Origin: Nonomuraea africana
Lineage (GTDB): Bacteria > Actinomycetota > Actinomycetes > Streptosporangiales > Streptosporangiaceae
Assembly: GCF_014873535.1 (NCBI RefSeq)
Contig: NZ_JADBEF010000001.1
Coordinates: 6,696,001 to 6,760,000 of the forward strand
DNA length: 64,000 nucleotides
Direction: 5' to 3'
In this document: piece by piece, positions 25,684 through 33,984 of the stretch
How positions within the stretch are numbered: the first letter of the stretch is position 1
Layout of the letters: the number at the start of each line of letters is the position of its first letter
Made by a program: the position numbers and the translations under genes
Notes under the pieces: model-generated
The model's input: only the letters and a program-made list of their open reading frames with translations
Told to the model about the DNA's origin: nothing
Database searches by the model: none

Positions 25684-25825
25684 AGACCCTCCGTACGCTT
25701 CCCCGATACGGCCGCCTTCGCTGTCATGAAACATCATCAAGGAAGCGGTTTCCAGCATGGATTCCCGATTGGGCAGACTCGCCCGGATTCGGGAGAAGCT
25801 AGCGGTCGGTCACGGTGCCGAGCGA

Positions 25826-27037
25826 TCAGCCGCTCACCAGGCCCGCCACCGCCATGGCCGTGGTGACCAGACCGCCCGCCACCACCAGGAGGGCTGCCAC
25901 CAGCGGCACCCTGCCGGCCAGCGCCTGGAGGCGCGGCGTGCGCGTCGCCGCCGCGAGCAGGTCGTGCCCACGCAGGACGGCCAGGCCCACGCCCGACAGC
26001 GTGACCGCCATGCCGAGCCCGAAGGCGGCCACGAGCACCAGCGCGAGGACGGCCCTGCCGGTCAGCAGCCCGGTCAGCAGGAGCAGGAACGCCGAGGGCG
26101 AAGGGAGCAGCCCGCCGGAGACGCCCAGCGTCACCAGTCCCCTGCGCGTAAGAAGGTCATGCCCGTGCCCATGACCGTGACCGTGACTATGCCCATGTCC
26201 ATGCCCATGCCCATGCCCGTGGCTCACCGGAGTGCGGAGGTGGCGGCGGAGCAGGCCCGCGCCGACCGCCAGGACCGCCAGCGCCGCCACCAGCTGGAAC
26301 CAGAGGGTGATGGCCTCGAGGTCGGGGGCGTTCTCCCTCGCCGCCCACCACACCACCGCGAGGACGGCCACGGACAGCGTGTGCATCAGCGCGACGACCA
26401 CCCCGAGCCTGATCGCGTCCCTGGGCCTGGCCCGCCCGCCCAGCAGGTACCCGGCGGTGAGCGTCTTGCCGTGTCCCGGAGCGCACGCGTGGAAGGCGCC
26501 CGCCACGAGAGCCGCCAGCAGGGCCAGCGGGAAGAACCGGTCGAGGTCCGTTCCCGTGGCGGCGGCCGAGCCGTCCAGCCGGATGGTCTGGACGGGCGCG
26601 TCGGCCGTGTGCAACGCGCCGGAGCCCGACGGCGTGACGGAGACCGTCCGGTAGGCGCGGTCGAGGTCGGTCAGCAGCTCCACCCGCAGCCGCAGCTCGC
26701 CGGCCGGGCCGGGGCAGCGGAAGCGCAGCACCGCGCCCGTGGTGGCCAGGGCCTGCGCGCTGACCTCCACCAGCGGGCAGGCCCTGCCGTCCTGCTCGAC
26801 CCCGACGCCCCTGCCGAGGTAGTCGCCGATCGAGCCACCGGCGCGATCGGCCCGGTTGAGCGCGGCCACGTCGTCGGCCGCGGCCGACCAGGTGACCTCC
26901 ACCAGCGACCCTTCGGCGCGCACCTTCGCCACGGGCGGCGGGCCGAAGGGGTGTGCCCACCCCGTGCCCGCCGTCCCCAGCAGGACCAGCACCACCGCGC
27001 CCGCGACCGCGAGCACGCGCGTGAGGACCTTGATCAT
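25826..27037 (-). CDS. Nickel/cobalt exporter-like membrane protein (RcnA/NicO family)
   Basis: 403 residues. A signal-like helix and WAHPFGPPP start an extracytoplasmic domain of about 170 residues. Six membrane helices follow, with FHACAPGHGKTLTAGYLLGG (NicO signature HxxxPGHGKT) and GLLPSPSAFLLLL. Between them lies a run of alternating Gly-His (about 20 His/Gly residues, encoded at 26160-26225) typical of metal-sensing loops in RcnA-type Ni/Co exporters. It starts 7 bases after the giant metallophosphoesterase gene, so the two share a transcript and the operator at 30685. Export is more likely than uptake because of the His-rich loop. Confidence 0.88.
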   Translation of the reverse strand: MIKVLTRVLAVAGAVVLVLLGTAGTGWAHPFGPPPVAKVRAEGSLVEVTWSAAADDVAALNRADRAGGSIGDYLGRGVGVEQDGRACPLVEVSAQALATTGAVLRFRCPGPAGELRLRVELLTDLDRAYRTVSVTPSGSGALHTADAPVQTIRLDGSAAATGTDLDRFFPLALLAALVAGAFHACAPGHGKTLTAGYLLGGRARPRDAIRLGVVVALMHTLSVAVLAVVWWAARENAPDLEAITLWFQLVAALAVLAVGAGLLRRHLRTPVSHGHGHGHGHGHSHGHGHGHGHDLLTRRGLVTLGVSGGLLPSPSAFLLLLTGLLTGRAVLALVLVAAFGLGMAVTLSGVGLAVLRGHDLLAAATRTPRLQALAGRVPLVAALLVVAGGLVTTAMAVAGLVSG

Positions 27038-27044
27038 CCGGATG

Positions 27045-30000
27045 TCACCTGGCGGCCAGCGCGTGGATGGAGCCGTCGTCGGTCAGGGCGTAGAGCACGT
27101 CGCCGCTGATCGACAGGGCCGAGGCGACGCCGCCGCCCAGGTCGTGCTGGGCCAGCAGGCGGCCGGTCGCGCGGTCCATCGCCACCACGCGGCCGTCCCA
27201 CGTGCCCGCGTAGACCACGCTCTCGGTGACCAGCGCGTGCATGGCGGGCGAGCCGGGACCGTTGGCCGCGCACATCGTGCCCGCGCGCCACCTGTCCTCC
27301 ATGGGGCTCTCCCCCGGCAGGTAGCCGACCGGCGTCTCCCACACCGGCTTGGCCGGGCCGGCCGCCGCGGTGTCGTAGGCGCGGACCACGCCGTCCTGGC
27401 TCGCCACGTAGGCCATGGCACCCCAGGTGGCCGGGGAGGTGACCGGCGGGGGGCCGTACTCGCAGGTGGCGGAGGTGCCGAGCTTGGCGTGCCAGAGCAC
27501 CTTGCCGCCCGCGGTGACGTCGTGCCCCCTGGTGCCGGTCCAGGTCGAGGTGACCAGGCCCTTGTCGGTGAACACCGGCGACGACTGCGAGAAGAGGTCG
27601 CCTCCGGTGTCCACGGTGGACAGCTGCCTGCAGGTGGTGAGGTCCATCGAGATCAGCGACTGGCTCGAGCCCGACTGCAGCCATGCCGTCGTCGCGTTCG
27701 GCTGCCTGATCGCGGTGCTGTGGAACTCGCCCCAGCCGGCCGGCGCGGAGAATCCGCCGGGCAGCCGCTCGCCGGTCGCGGCGTCGCGGCAGCGCACGCC
27801 GTCCCACTCGTGGTAGACCGCCACCGCGCGGCCCCCGGGCAGGTCGAAGACGCTGACCGGACCGCCGGCCCGACCGTAGCGGCGCACGGTCGTGCCCGTG
27901 ACCTGCTCGGCGTCGATCGTCTCCCAGGCCACCTTGCCGGTGGCGGCGTCGAGCGCGTAGACGCGGCCCACGCCGGTGGTCAGGTACACCCTGCCGCCGT
28001 GGACCGTGGGGTGCGACTCGGCGTCGCCGTCGAGGTAGGTGCGCCAGATCTCCTTACCCGTGAGCGCGTCGTAGGCGAGCATCATGCTGTACGGCGAGTC
28101 GAACGCCTGCGAGGCGACGATCACCTTCCCGTCCGACACGGCCGCGCCGTTGAGATGGAACTGCTCGCCGGTGTTGGCCGCCCAGCGCAGGTCGAGCGTC
28201 GCGCCAGGGTCGTCGGCGCTCGCGGACCTGCCCTGCTCGTCGCCGCCCTGGCGGGTCCACGCCTGGCCCAGCTCCGGCTTCGACACGCGGGCGTCGGCCC
28301 GCACCTCGAAGGCGGTCTTCACCGTGGGGAAGGCCCTGCCCCTGGTGTCCGCCACGACCAGCTCCGCCGTGTACGAGCCGGGGTGCAGGCCGGTGATCCT
28401 CTCACTGACCCTCGTCCACGAGACGTGCGCCTGGGGGCAGGTCTCGTCCCGGTAGCAGGTGACGATCCCGTCCGGGTGCACCGGGGCGCCGAAGGGCAGG
28501 GCGTCGCGCGTCCAGACGACCTTGCCGTTCTTGAACCTGACCGTCAGCGTCGCCTTGGCGGGCGTGCGGCCGTCGTCCTCGGCGTAGATCTCCAGCGGGA
28601 CGCCCGCCTTGGCCCCGTGAACGCTGCCGGGAGCGGGGCTGACCAGCGCCACGTCGTCGTTCACGCCGAACTGACGGTGGGTGCTGACCACGTAGCCCTT
28701 GTCCTCGCCGGTGATGCCACTGAAGTCGAGGATCTTGTAGTCGGGCCTGGCGGCGTCGATGCCGTACGTGCCCATGTTGTTCACCTCGACCGAGCGGGCG
28801 AAGGCGCCCCTGCGGTACTCGGCCTGCTGGTTGTGACCCGCGGCGAACATCCGCACGTCGTACTTGGCCAGCTCGTCGACGGTCGGCTGCATGCCGGCGC
28901 CGGGCCCCCAGCGGGTGAACAGCGAGCGGTGCGCGAACACCAGCACCTGCTTGCCCACGGCGTGCCTGCGCAGGTCCTCGCGCAGCCACTCCAGCTGCGC
29001 GGCCAGCCCGCGCGAGTCGTTGTCCTCGAGGACCACCACGTGCCTGCCGTCGCGGTCGAAGCTGTACCACTCGGGACCGACGTTGCGCCGCCAGTACTCC
29101 AGGTTGCCCGCGTAGCCGGTGGAGGTGGGCGTGCCGCCCAGGTCGTGGTTGCCGATCACCGGGTAGAACGGGTGCCCGAGCCTCCCCTCCCGCAGTCCGT
29201 CGCGCAGCAGGTCGTAGCCGCCCTGCCGGCGGTCGACCGCGGCGTAGTCGGTCACGGTCAGGTCGCCCGTCGAGATGGTCAGCGTGGCGCCGTCCACCTC
29301 GGCCATCGCCTCGACCTGTCCCTTCCACCGGGGCAGCGAGCTCTTGTACTCGGCGTCGGTGCGGTTGCCCACCTCGACGTCGGAGATCATCAGCCACTTC
29401 TCCTTGGGATCGGCCGCCGCGGCGTCCGGCACCATGGCGAAGTCGAGCCCGGTGAGCGGGCCCTGGCCGGAGGGCACCTCGCGGAAGAAGGACGGGATGT
29501 AGTCGTCGCGCAGCACGGGCGTGTACCCGTTCGGCGAGACGACGTTGACCAGGTCGGTCTCCCTGCGGGCCCGGTTGGTCGCGAGGCTGTAGGAGCCGTC
29601 GGCCGCGGTGGTCGCCCAGACCGCGCCGTCGGTCACGGAGACCCCTGCGAGCCCCTTCTCGCCCTGGTCCCTCCTGCCGTCGCCGTCGGTGTCGTCGAAC
29701 ACCATGCCCTGGACGGTCACCACGTCGGCGTTCGCGCCCGACAGCGTGAAGGTGACCGGAGCGCTCAGCATCTCGTAGCCGTCGTTCAGCATGAAGTAGG
29801 CGGTCCAGGTGCCCTCGCCGAGGGCGCCGGTGCTCAGCGACACCGTGCCCGAGGCGTGCGGGGCGCGGGCCCACACCCGGGAGTGGGCCACGCCTGGCCG
29901 CTCGCCGGGACCGTAGACGCCCACCCAGTTCAGGGCTCCGGGACGGTCGGTCGTGTAGCCGAAGGTGACCGGCTGTCCCACTTTGGGGCTGGGTGTGGTG

Positions 30001-30653
30001 AGCGCGAGGGTTCCGGTGGCGGCGGCCGTACCGGCGGGGGGCTCCGGTGTCACGTCGGCCACCGCCGCCTGCGGAGCCAGCACGGCGACCGCAAGCACGG
30101 CCACCACGGCCGCCCTCGTACGGCGGCGTGTCACCAGCACCAGCAACGCCAGCCCGGCCAGGCCCGCGAGCGCGAACGGCGCCAGCGGAACCGGCGACCA
30201 CGGCACGCCGGGCGCGTGCGCGCCCGCCACGTCGAGCACCGGCAGCGCGGGGGTGACGTTGGCGGCGGTCCCGTCGAACTCCGCGATCACCTCGGTCAGC
30301 CCGGCCTGGCGCAGCAGGGGGCCGAGGTCGAGACTGCCGATCTCGCAGGACCAGGCCAGCTCCACGACGACGCCGTCGGGCACGCCGCCGTCGTCGCCCG
30401 CCACACCGTGGGCGCTCACCGGGCAGGGGCCGGACAGCAGGCCGCCGGCCCACGCTCCGGCCCGCTCCGGAGTCACCACGTCGCGGTGGACGATCAACCG
30501 GCCGCTGGTCACCCCGTCGGAGGTGGCCACGACGAGCTCGCCGTGCTCCCTCGTCAGGTGCGCCGACGCCGGGGCTGCGCACACCGCGATCCCGGCCATC
30601 ACCGCTGCGAGCAGCACAGCGGCTCGTACCACATGAGCTAACTGTCTATACAT
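27045..30653 (-). CDS. Giant exported metallophosphoesterase with PQQ-type beta-propeller
   Basis: 1202 residues from ATG 30653 (GTG 30662 possible). Signal peptide, then a domain of about 120 residues, a membrane helix near 165-185, a second Ala-rich hydrophobic stretch, an Ig-like module, a MetallophosN/SdrD-B-like module (VFDDTDGDGRRDQGEKGLAG), a calcineurin-like phosphoesterase (STGDLT, IGNHDLGG, FAHRSLF, AAGHNQQ), a MetallophosC module, and PQQ-propeller repeats (DALTGKEIWRTYLDG, DAATGKVAWETIDAE, DRATGRLLAQHDLGG). Two metal ligands deviate: DxH reads DVE and GHxH reads GHNQ. The mix of domains and the coupling to a Ni/Co exporter are unusual. It acts outside the cell; the substrate is unknown. 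Confidence 0.85.
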   Translation of the reverse strand: MYRQLAHVVRAAVLLAAVMAGIAVCAAPASAHLTREHGELVVATSDGVTSGRLIVHRDVVTPERAGAWAGGLLSGPCPVSAHGVAGDDGGVPDGVVVELAWSCEIGSLDLGPLLRQAGLTEVIAEFDGTAANVTPALPVLDVAGAHAPGVPWSPVPLAPFALAGLAGLALLVLVTRRRTRAAVVAVLAVAVLAPQAAVADVTPEPPAGTAAATGTLALTTPSPKVGQPVTFGYTTDRPGALNWVGVYGPGERPGVAHSRVWARAPHASGTVSLSTGALGEGTWTAYFMLNDGYEMLSAPVTFTLSGANADVVTVQGMVFDDTDGDGRRDQGEKGLAGVSVTDGAVWATTAADGSYSLATNRARRETDLVNVVSPNGYTPVLRDDYIPSFFREVPSGQGPLTGLDFAMVPDAAAADPKEKWLMISDVEVGNRTDAEYKSSLPRWKGQVEAMAEVDGATLTISTGDLTVTDYAAVDRRQGGYDLLRDGLREGRLGHPFYPVIGNHDLGGTPTSTGYAGNLEYWRRNVGPEWYSFDRDGRHVVVLEDNDSRGLAAQLEWLREDLRRHAVGKQVLVFAHRSLFTRWGPGAGMQPTVDELAKYDVRMFAAGHNQQAEYRRGAFARSVEVNNMGTYGIDAARPDYKILDFSGITGEDKGYVVSTHRQFGVNDDVALVSPAPGSVHGAKAGVPLEIYAEDDGRTPAKATLTVRFKNGKVVWTRDALPFGAPVHPDGIVTCYRDETCPQAHVSWTRVSERITGLHPGSYTAELVVADTRGRAFPTVKTAFEVRADARVSKPELGQAWTRQGGDEQGRSASADDPGATLDLRWAANTGEQFHLNGAAVSDGKVIVASQAFDSPYSMMLAYDALTGKEIWRTYLDGDAESHPTVHGGRVYLTTGVGRVYALDAATGKVAWETIDAEQVTGTTVRRYGRAGGPVSVFDLPGGRAVAVYHEWDGVRCRDAATGERLPGGFSAPAGWGEFHSTAIRQPNATTAWLQSGSSQSLISMDLTTCRQLSTVDTGGDLFSQSSPVFTDKGLVTSTWTGTRGHDVTAGGKVLWHAKLGTSATCEYGPPPVTSPATWGAMAYVASQDGVVRAYDTAAAGPAKPVWETPVGYLPGESPMEDRWRAGTMCAANGPGSPAMHALVTESVVYAGTWDGRVVAMDRATGRLLAQHDLGGGVASALSISGDVLYALTDDGSIHALAAR

Positions 30654-30684
30654 GTACGGCACAGTAGAGCCGGACGAACCGGAT

Positions 30685-30703
30685 TATGCAGTGAGGTTGC
30701 ATA
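30685..30703 (-). promoter_or_regulatory. Nur-like inverted repeat over the promoter of the metal operon
   Basis: TATGCA-N7-TGCATA (30685-30690 and 30698-30703). The spacing between the two TGCA cores equals that of the nickel regulator Nur box (TTGCAA-N5-TTGCAA). On the minus strand CATAAT (30688-30683) can serve as a -10, so the repeat overlaps the promoter of the exporter/phosphoesterase operon and would fit a repressor. Confidence 0.45.
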
Positions 30704-30754
30704 TTTTCACACGCGGCCCACCGAGAATTCATCTTTGACCTCTGAACACGAGCG

Positions 30755-30897
30755 ATGCTCGGGGTGGGGATGGCGGTGGCGATCCTGGTGGACGCCACGG
30801 TCATCAGGGCCGCGCTGGTTCCGGCGCTCATGCGTCTGGCCGGGGCCGCCAACTGGTGGGCGCCCCGGCCGCTACGCCGGCTGCACGATCAGCTCAC
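30755..30897 (+). pseudogene. C-terminal remnant of an MMPL/RND transporter
   Basis: About 47 codons read MLGVGMAVAILVDATVIRAA, then LVPALMRLAGAANWWAPRPL and RRLHDQL, which is the last membrane helix and tail of MMPL-family exporters. The rest of the gene (about 650 residues) is missing, and no start signal is present. It ends inside the stop region of the convergent SRPBCC gene. Confidence 0.7.
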
Positions 30898-31733
30898 GAG
30901 GCCTCGACCCAGATCGGCTTCCAGTCGGGCAGCTCGTGGAAGCGACGCAGCTCCGCCAGACCCGAGAGCCAGCCGGCCCACCCCGCGTGCGGCGGACGAG
31001 CCTCGTCGAAGCCGGACTGGACGAAGGTGAGCTTCGTCTTGCCCTCGGACTCGGCCAGCTCCCAGCTGGTGAGGCCCACGGGTCCCCAGTCGACGGTCAT
31101 CGCGCGGCCCTCGTCGAGGTCGATGACCTTCGCCGGGTCGGGGTTCTCGAAACCGCCCATCGCCCAGCGGCCGCCGACCCGGGGCTCGATCTCGATCTTG
31201 TAGCCGAACCAGCGGGTGGCCTTCTCCGAGTCGACCAGCGAGTCGTAGACCTCGGCCATCGGCGCGTCGATGAGCACCTCCTCCCTCATGGTGGCGGAGG
31301 TGTAGTCGACCTTCGGGGTCAGCGGGCGGCCCTCGACGTGGTCGGTCAGGTTGGCCAGGGACAGGCACCAGAACGTCTGCAGATTGCCCCTGACACTGGC
31401 GCCCGTGATGACGTCCTGGAAGTCGAAGTGGCTCTGCTCGAGCGAGACGATCGTCGACTCGGGGCCCTCCTCCTCCAGCGAGATCTCGCTGGTCGTCGCC
31501 ACTCCGCCGAGTGTCCACTCCAGGCGCAGGGTGTGCTCGCCCACGTGCAGGACCCGCTGGTGCGGCGCCTCGCCGTCGGGCGTGAAGCGGCCCCAGAACT
31601 CGAAGCGGCCGGGGAGGTCGACCTCGGCGTGCTCGGCCAGCCAGGTGCGCAGCGCGGCGGGGTCGGTGAGGGCGTGCCAGACCTCCTTGGCGGGAGCGGC
31701 GACGCGGACGCGGAGGATCATCGGCTCGGTCAC
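30894..31733 (-). CDS. Protein with two SRPBCC (AHSA1-like) domains
   Basis: 279 residues. Two START/AHSA1-like modules of about 135 residues each: the first from ILRVRVAAPAKEVWHALTDP to the WTLGGVATTSEISLEE strand pair, the second from TMREEVLIDAPMAEVYDSLVDSE with the ATRWFGYKIEIEPRVGGRW signature. These cavities bind hydrophobic ligands; in actinomycetes such genes usually follow an ArsR-type regulator and respond to stress or toxins. It overlaps the regulator gene (ATGA), so the two are translationally coupled. Confidence 0.88.
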   Translation of the reverse strand: MTEPMILRVRVAAPAKEVWHALTDPAALRTWLAEHAEVDLPGRFEFWGRFTPDGEAPHQRVLHVGEHTLRLEWTLGGVATTSEISLEEEGPESTIVSLEQSHFDFQDVITGASVRGNLQTFWCLSLANLTDHVEGRPLTPKVDYTSATMREEVLIDAPMAEVYDSLVDSEKATRWFGYKIEIEPRVGGRWAMGGFENPDPAKVIDLDEGRAMTVDWGPVGLTSWELAESEGKTKLTFVQSGFDEARPPHAGWAGWLSGLAELRRFHELPDWKPIWVEAS

Positions 31734-32284
31734 GGTGTTTCTCCTTTGGGATAGCAGGCGACGGCCAGCTTGAAGGCGTCTCCCTCGGCTCCGCCGTAGC
31801 GGGTGAACAGGTCCTGCAGGATCTCTCGTAGGTCGTTCACGAACTCCTGGCGCCGCTCGGGCGGCACCCTGATCTCCCCCGAGACGCCGATGGACGGTAG
31901 CTCGGGCGCGGTTCTGTCGAGCGCGGCGATGTCCTGTTGCACTTCCTCCATCAGGTCGAGGAGATAGCCGAGGGACAGCTCGTCCTGCGTCTTCCGCAGG
32001 CCGATGCGCCCCACCAGGCGGGGCGAGAGCCAGTAGGAGCGGGCGCGGGCCTGGTAGATGCCCTCGCTGATGCCGCGGACCCTGCGCTCGGACACCTGCT
32101 CGACCAGGCCCGCCTCCACCAGCTTCTTGACGTGGTAGTAGACGCGCTGCGCGGTCTGGCCGAGCCGTGCGCCCACCTCGGTGCAGGTACGCGGCTCGGC
32201 CAGCTGCCGCAGCACCTCGATGCGCTGCGGCTTCAGCAGGGCCTCGGCCTGCTCGATCTCTTCTATGTGCAGGACGTCTCTCAT
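31730..32284 (-). CDS. ArsR-type winged-helix transcriptional regulator
   Basis: 184 residues from ATG 32284, just downstream of an AT-rich promoter. The HTH spans about 15-75 (LLKPQRIEVLRQLAEPRTCT, then TAQRVYYHVKKLVEAGLVEQ) and a C-terminal helical region may dimerise. It lacks an obvious metal-binding CxC. Its stop overlaps the start of the SRPBCC gene by four bases, the usual arrangement where the regulator controls its own operon. Confidence 0.88.
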   Translation of the reverse strand: MRDVLHIEEIEQAEALLKPQRIEVLRQLAEPRTCTEVGARLGQTAQRVYYHVKKLVEAGLVEQVSERRVRGISEGIYQARARSYWLSPRLVGRIGLRKTQDELSLGYLLDLMEEVQQDIAALDRTAPELPSIGVSGEIRVPPERRQEFVNDLREILQDLFTRYGGAEGDAFKLAVACYPKGETP

Positions 32285-32300
32285 CGCAAAATCAATGTTG

Positions 32301-32323
32301 TACGTAAAAATTTTGTTTGTCAA
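32301..32323 (-). promoter_or_regulatory. Promoter of the ArsR-SRPBCC operon
   Basis: The minus strand carries a perfect -35 TTGACA (32323-32318) within an AT-rich stretch of about 45 bases rare in this genome. The -10 is less clear (CAACAT at 17 bases or TACAAC at 15). The region is the expected operator site for the encoded regulator. Confidence 0.5.
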
Positions 32324-32334
32324 TAGGATGGACC

Positions 32335-32624
32335 ATGAGCATCGGAACGGTCGTGGTGACGGGTGCGGCGGTCTGGTCGGCACCGCGATACGCGGAGCGC
32401 TCCGCGAGCGGGCGCGGCGACTGGTGCTGGTCGACCGCAGGGAGCTGACCGCCGAGACGCCCAACTCGGCCAACACCCGCCGCGTCTGGCGGCTGAGCGA
32501 CGGCTACCAGCCGCTCGACGACGCCGAGCGCTACGCGGACCGCGTCCCCCAGTCCTGCGGCCTCGACCTGCAGGGCGGCGACTTCGCCTCGCCCGCCTAC
32601 ACCCTGCGCCACCTGGCCCGGTAG
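32335..32624 (+). pseudogene. NAD-dependent epimerase/dehydratase with frameshift and large internal deletion
   Basis: ATG 32335 begins MSIGTVVVTGA, and one missing base near 32365 moves the reading into the frame GGLVGTAIRGALRERARRLV, restoring a Rossmann start. After RRELTAETPN the sequence jumps straight to SANTRRVWRLSDGYQPLDDA and ends LQGGDFASPAYT, which is the C-terminal end of the same family. About 150 residues are lost, including the YxxxK site. The gene is dead. Confidence 0.75.
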
Positions 32625-32687
32625 CGGCGCGAGCTACGCCAAATCGCGTATTCCACCCGCCTGCCACGACACGTCATACTTCACCGG

Positions 32688-33984
32688 GTGTCCGGACTCG
32701 GCGGGAACTTCACCAGGTTGTGGGCGGCGGCCACGGTCTCCAACATCGGCGACGGCATCGCGGCGGCCGCCGCGCCGCTGTTGGTCGCCTCGATCACCGA
32801 TGATCCGGTGCTGGTCGGCCTGGCGGTCTTCGTCCAGCAGCTGCCATGGCTGTGCTTCTCACTGATCAGCGGCGTCTACGTGGACCGGCTCGACCGCCGC
32901 AAGCTCATCGTCGTCGTCAACGTGTTGCGCGCCCTGATCGTCGGCGGGCTGGCGCTCGCGGTGTGGCAGGACGCGGCGAGCATCCCCGTCGTCTACGCCG
33001 CCGGCTTCCTCCTCGGCACCTGCGAGACACTCGGAGACAACGCCTCTGGGGCGCTCGTCCCGATGGTCGTGAAGCCCGAGGACCTGCCCCGCGCCAACGC
33101 CCGCATGCAGACGGTGTTCTTCGCGGTCAACCGGTTCGCCGCTCCTCCGCTGGGCGCGGCCCTGTTCGTGGCGGCGGCGGCGCTGCCGTTCGGGATCAAC
33201 GCGGTGTCGTTCGTGCTGGCCGCCGTGCTGATCTCCACGCTGCGCGGGAGCTTCAGGAGCGCGCCCGTCGAGCGGCGCTCGGTGCGCGCCGACCTGTCCG
33301 AGGGGACTGCCGAGTTCACCCGGCAGGGGAATCGCTTCCCTGATATGGTTCTTGTGTTCGAAACGGGCAGGGCTTGTCCGTCGCCTACCCCCAGCCGGGG
33401 AAAGCGAGAAGCCACTCCCTTCAGGGAGCGGAGGAGTCACCCTCGTTCTCTACAGCCGCGAGAGCCGCGAGCGGCTGAGACTCGACGAGTACGGCGACGG
33501 CGTCCTCATCACCGCCTTGGCTGTCGGCTTGCTCCTCGGCGCGGCGATCGCGCCGAGGCTGCAGGCCAGGTTCTCCGACTCCCTGCTGCTGAGAGTGGGG
33601 CTGGTGATCGAGACGCTGACGCACGTCGGGCTGGCGCTGGCCACCACCGCGTGGGTGGCCGGGCCGGTCCTGCTCGCCTTCGGCGTCCACGGGTCCGTCC
33701 TGGGCGCGGTCATCACGACGCTCCGCCAGCGGGCCGTACCCGACGAGCTGCGCGGCCGGGTGGACAGCGTCTATCTGTGGTTCTCGATCGGCGGCGCGGC
33801 GCTCGGCTCCCTGGTCGGCGGAGTCATCGCCCGCTGGCTCGGCATCACGGGACCCTTCTGGATGTCGGCGGTGGCGATGACGGTGTTCACGGTGCTGGCC
33901 TGGCGCCCGTTCGGCAGGCGGCTCGCCGCCTCCCCCACGGCGGGCGTCAGCCAAGAAGCGGAAGGAGCTGCTGGACGGCGCTGA
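32688..33984 (+). pseudogene. MFS transporter disrupted by an IS200/IS605-type end
   Basis: GTG 32688 starts a normal MFS drug-exporter-like N-half (MSGLGGNFTRLWAAATVSNI, DRLDRRKLIVVVNVLRALIV) of about 210 residues. After about 33334 the frame reads through unrelated sequence. The C-half resumes in another register at about 33440 (TLVLYSRESRERLRLDEYGD) and runs to 33984 with four more helices. About 25 residues of transporter are missing and 100 bp of insertion-element-like sequence replaces them. The two halves cannot make one polypeptide. Confidence 0.85.
33335..33438 (-). mobile_element. IS200/IS605-type left-end remnant
   Basis: This insert in the MFS gene shares TCGCCTACCCC (33381-33391) and TGTTCGAAAC (33355-33364, one mismatch) with the left end of the tnpB element (46487-46497 and 46456-46465) in the same order. 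A small hairpin CTCCC-TTCA-GGGAG (33415-33428) precedes the outer edge, as in that element. No transposase gene is left. Confidence 0.6.

Noticed and set aside
26160..26225. CCATG-rich simple repeat
   Set aside because: It encodes the Gly-His loop of the Ni/Co exporter, so it is explained by the protein.
26856..30641. Long open plus-strand frame over about 1260 codons
   Set aside because: It lies opposite the exporter/phosphoesterase genes. Such open antisense frames arise from third-position GC bias; it has no domain pattern and no ribosome-binding site.
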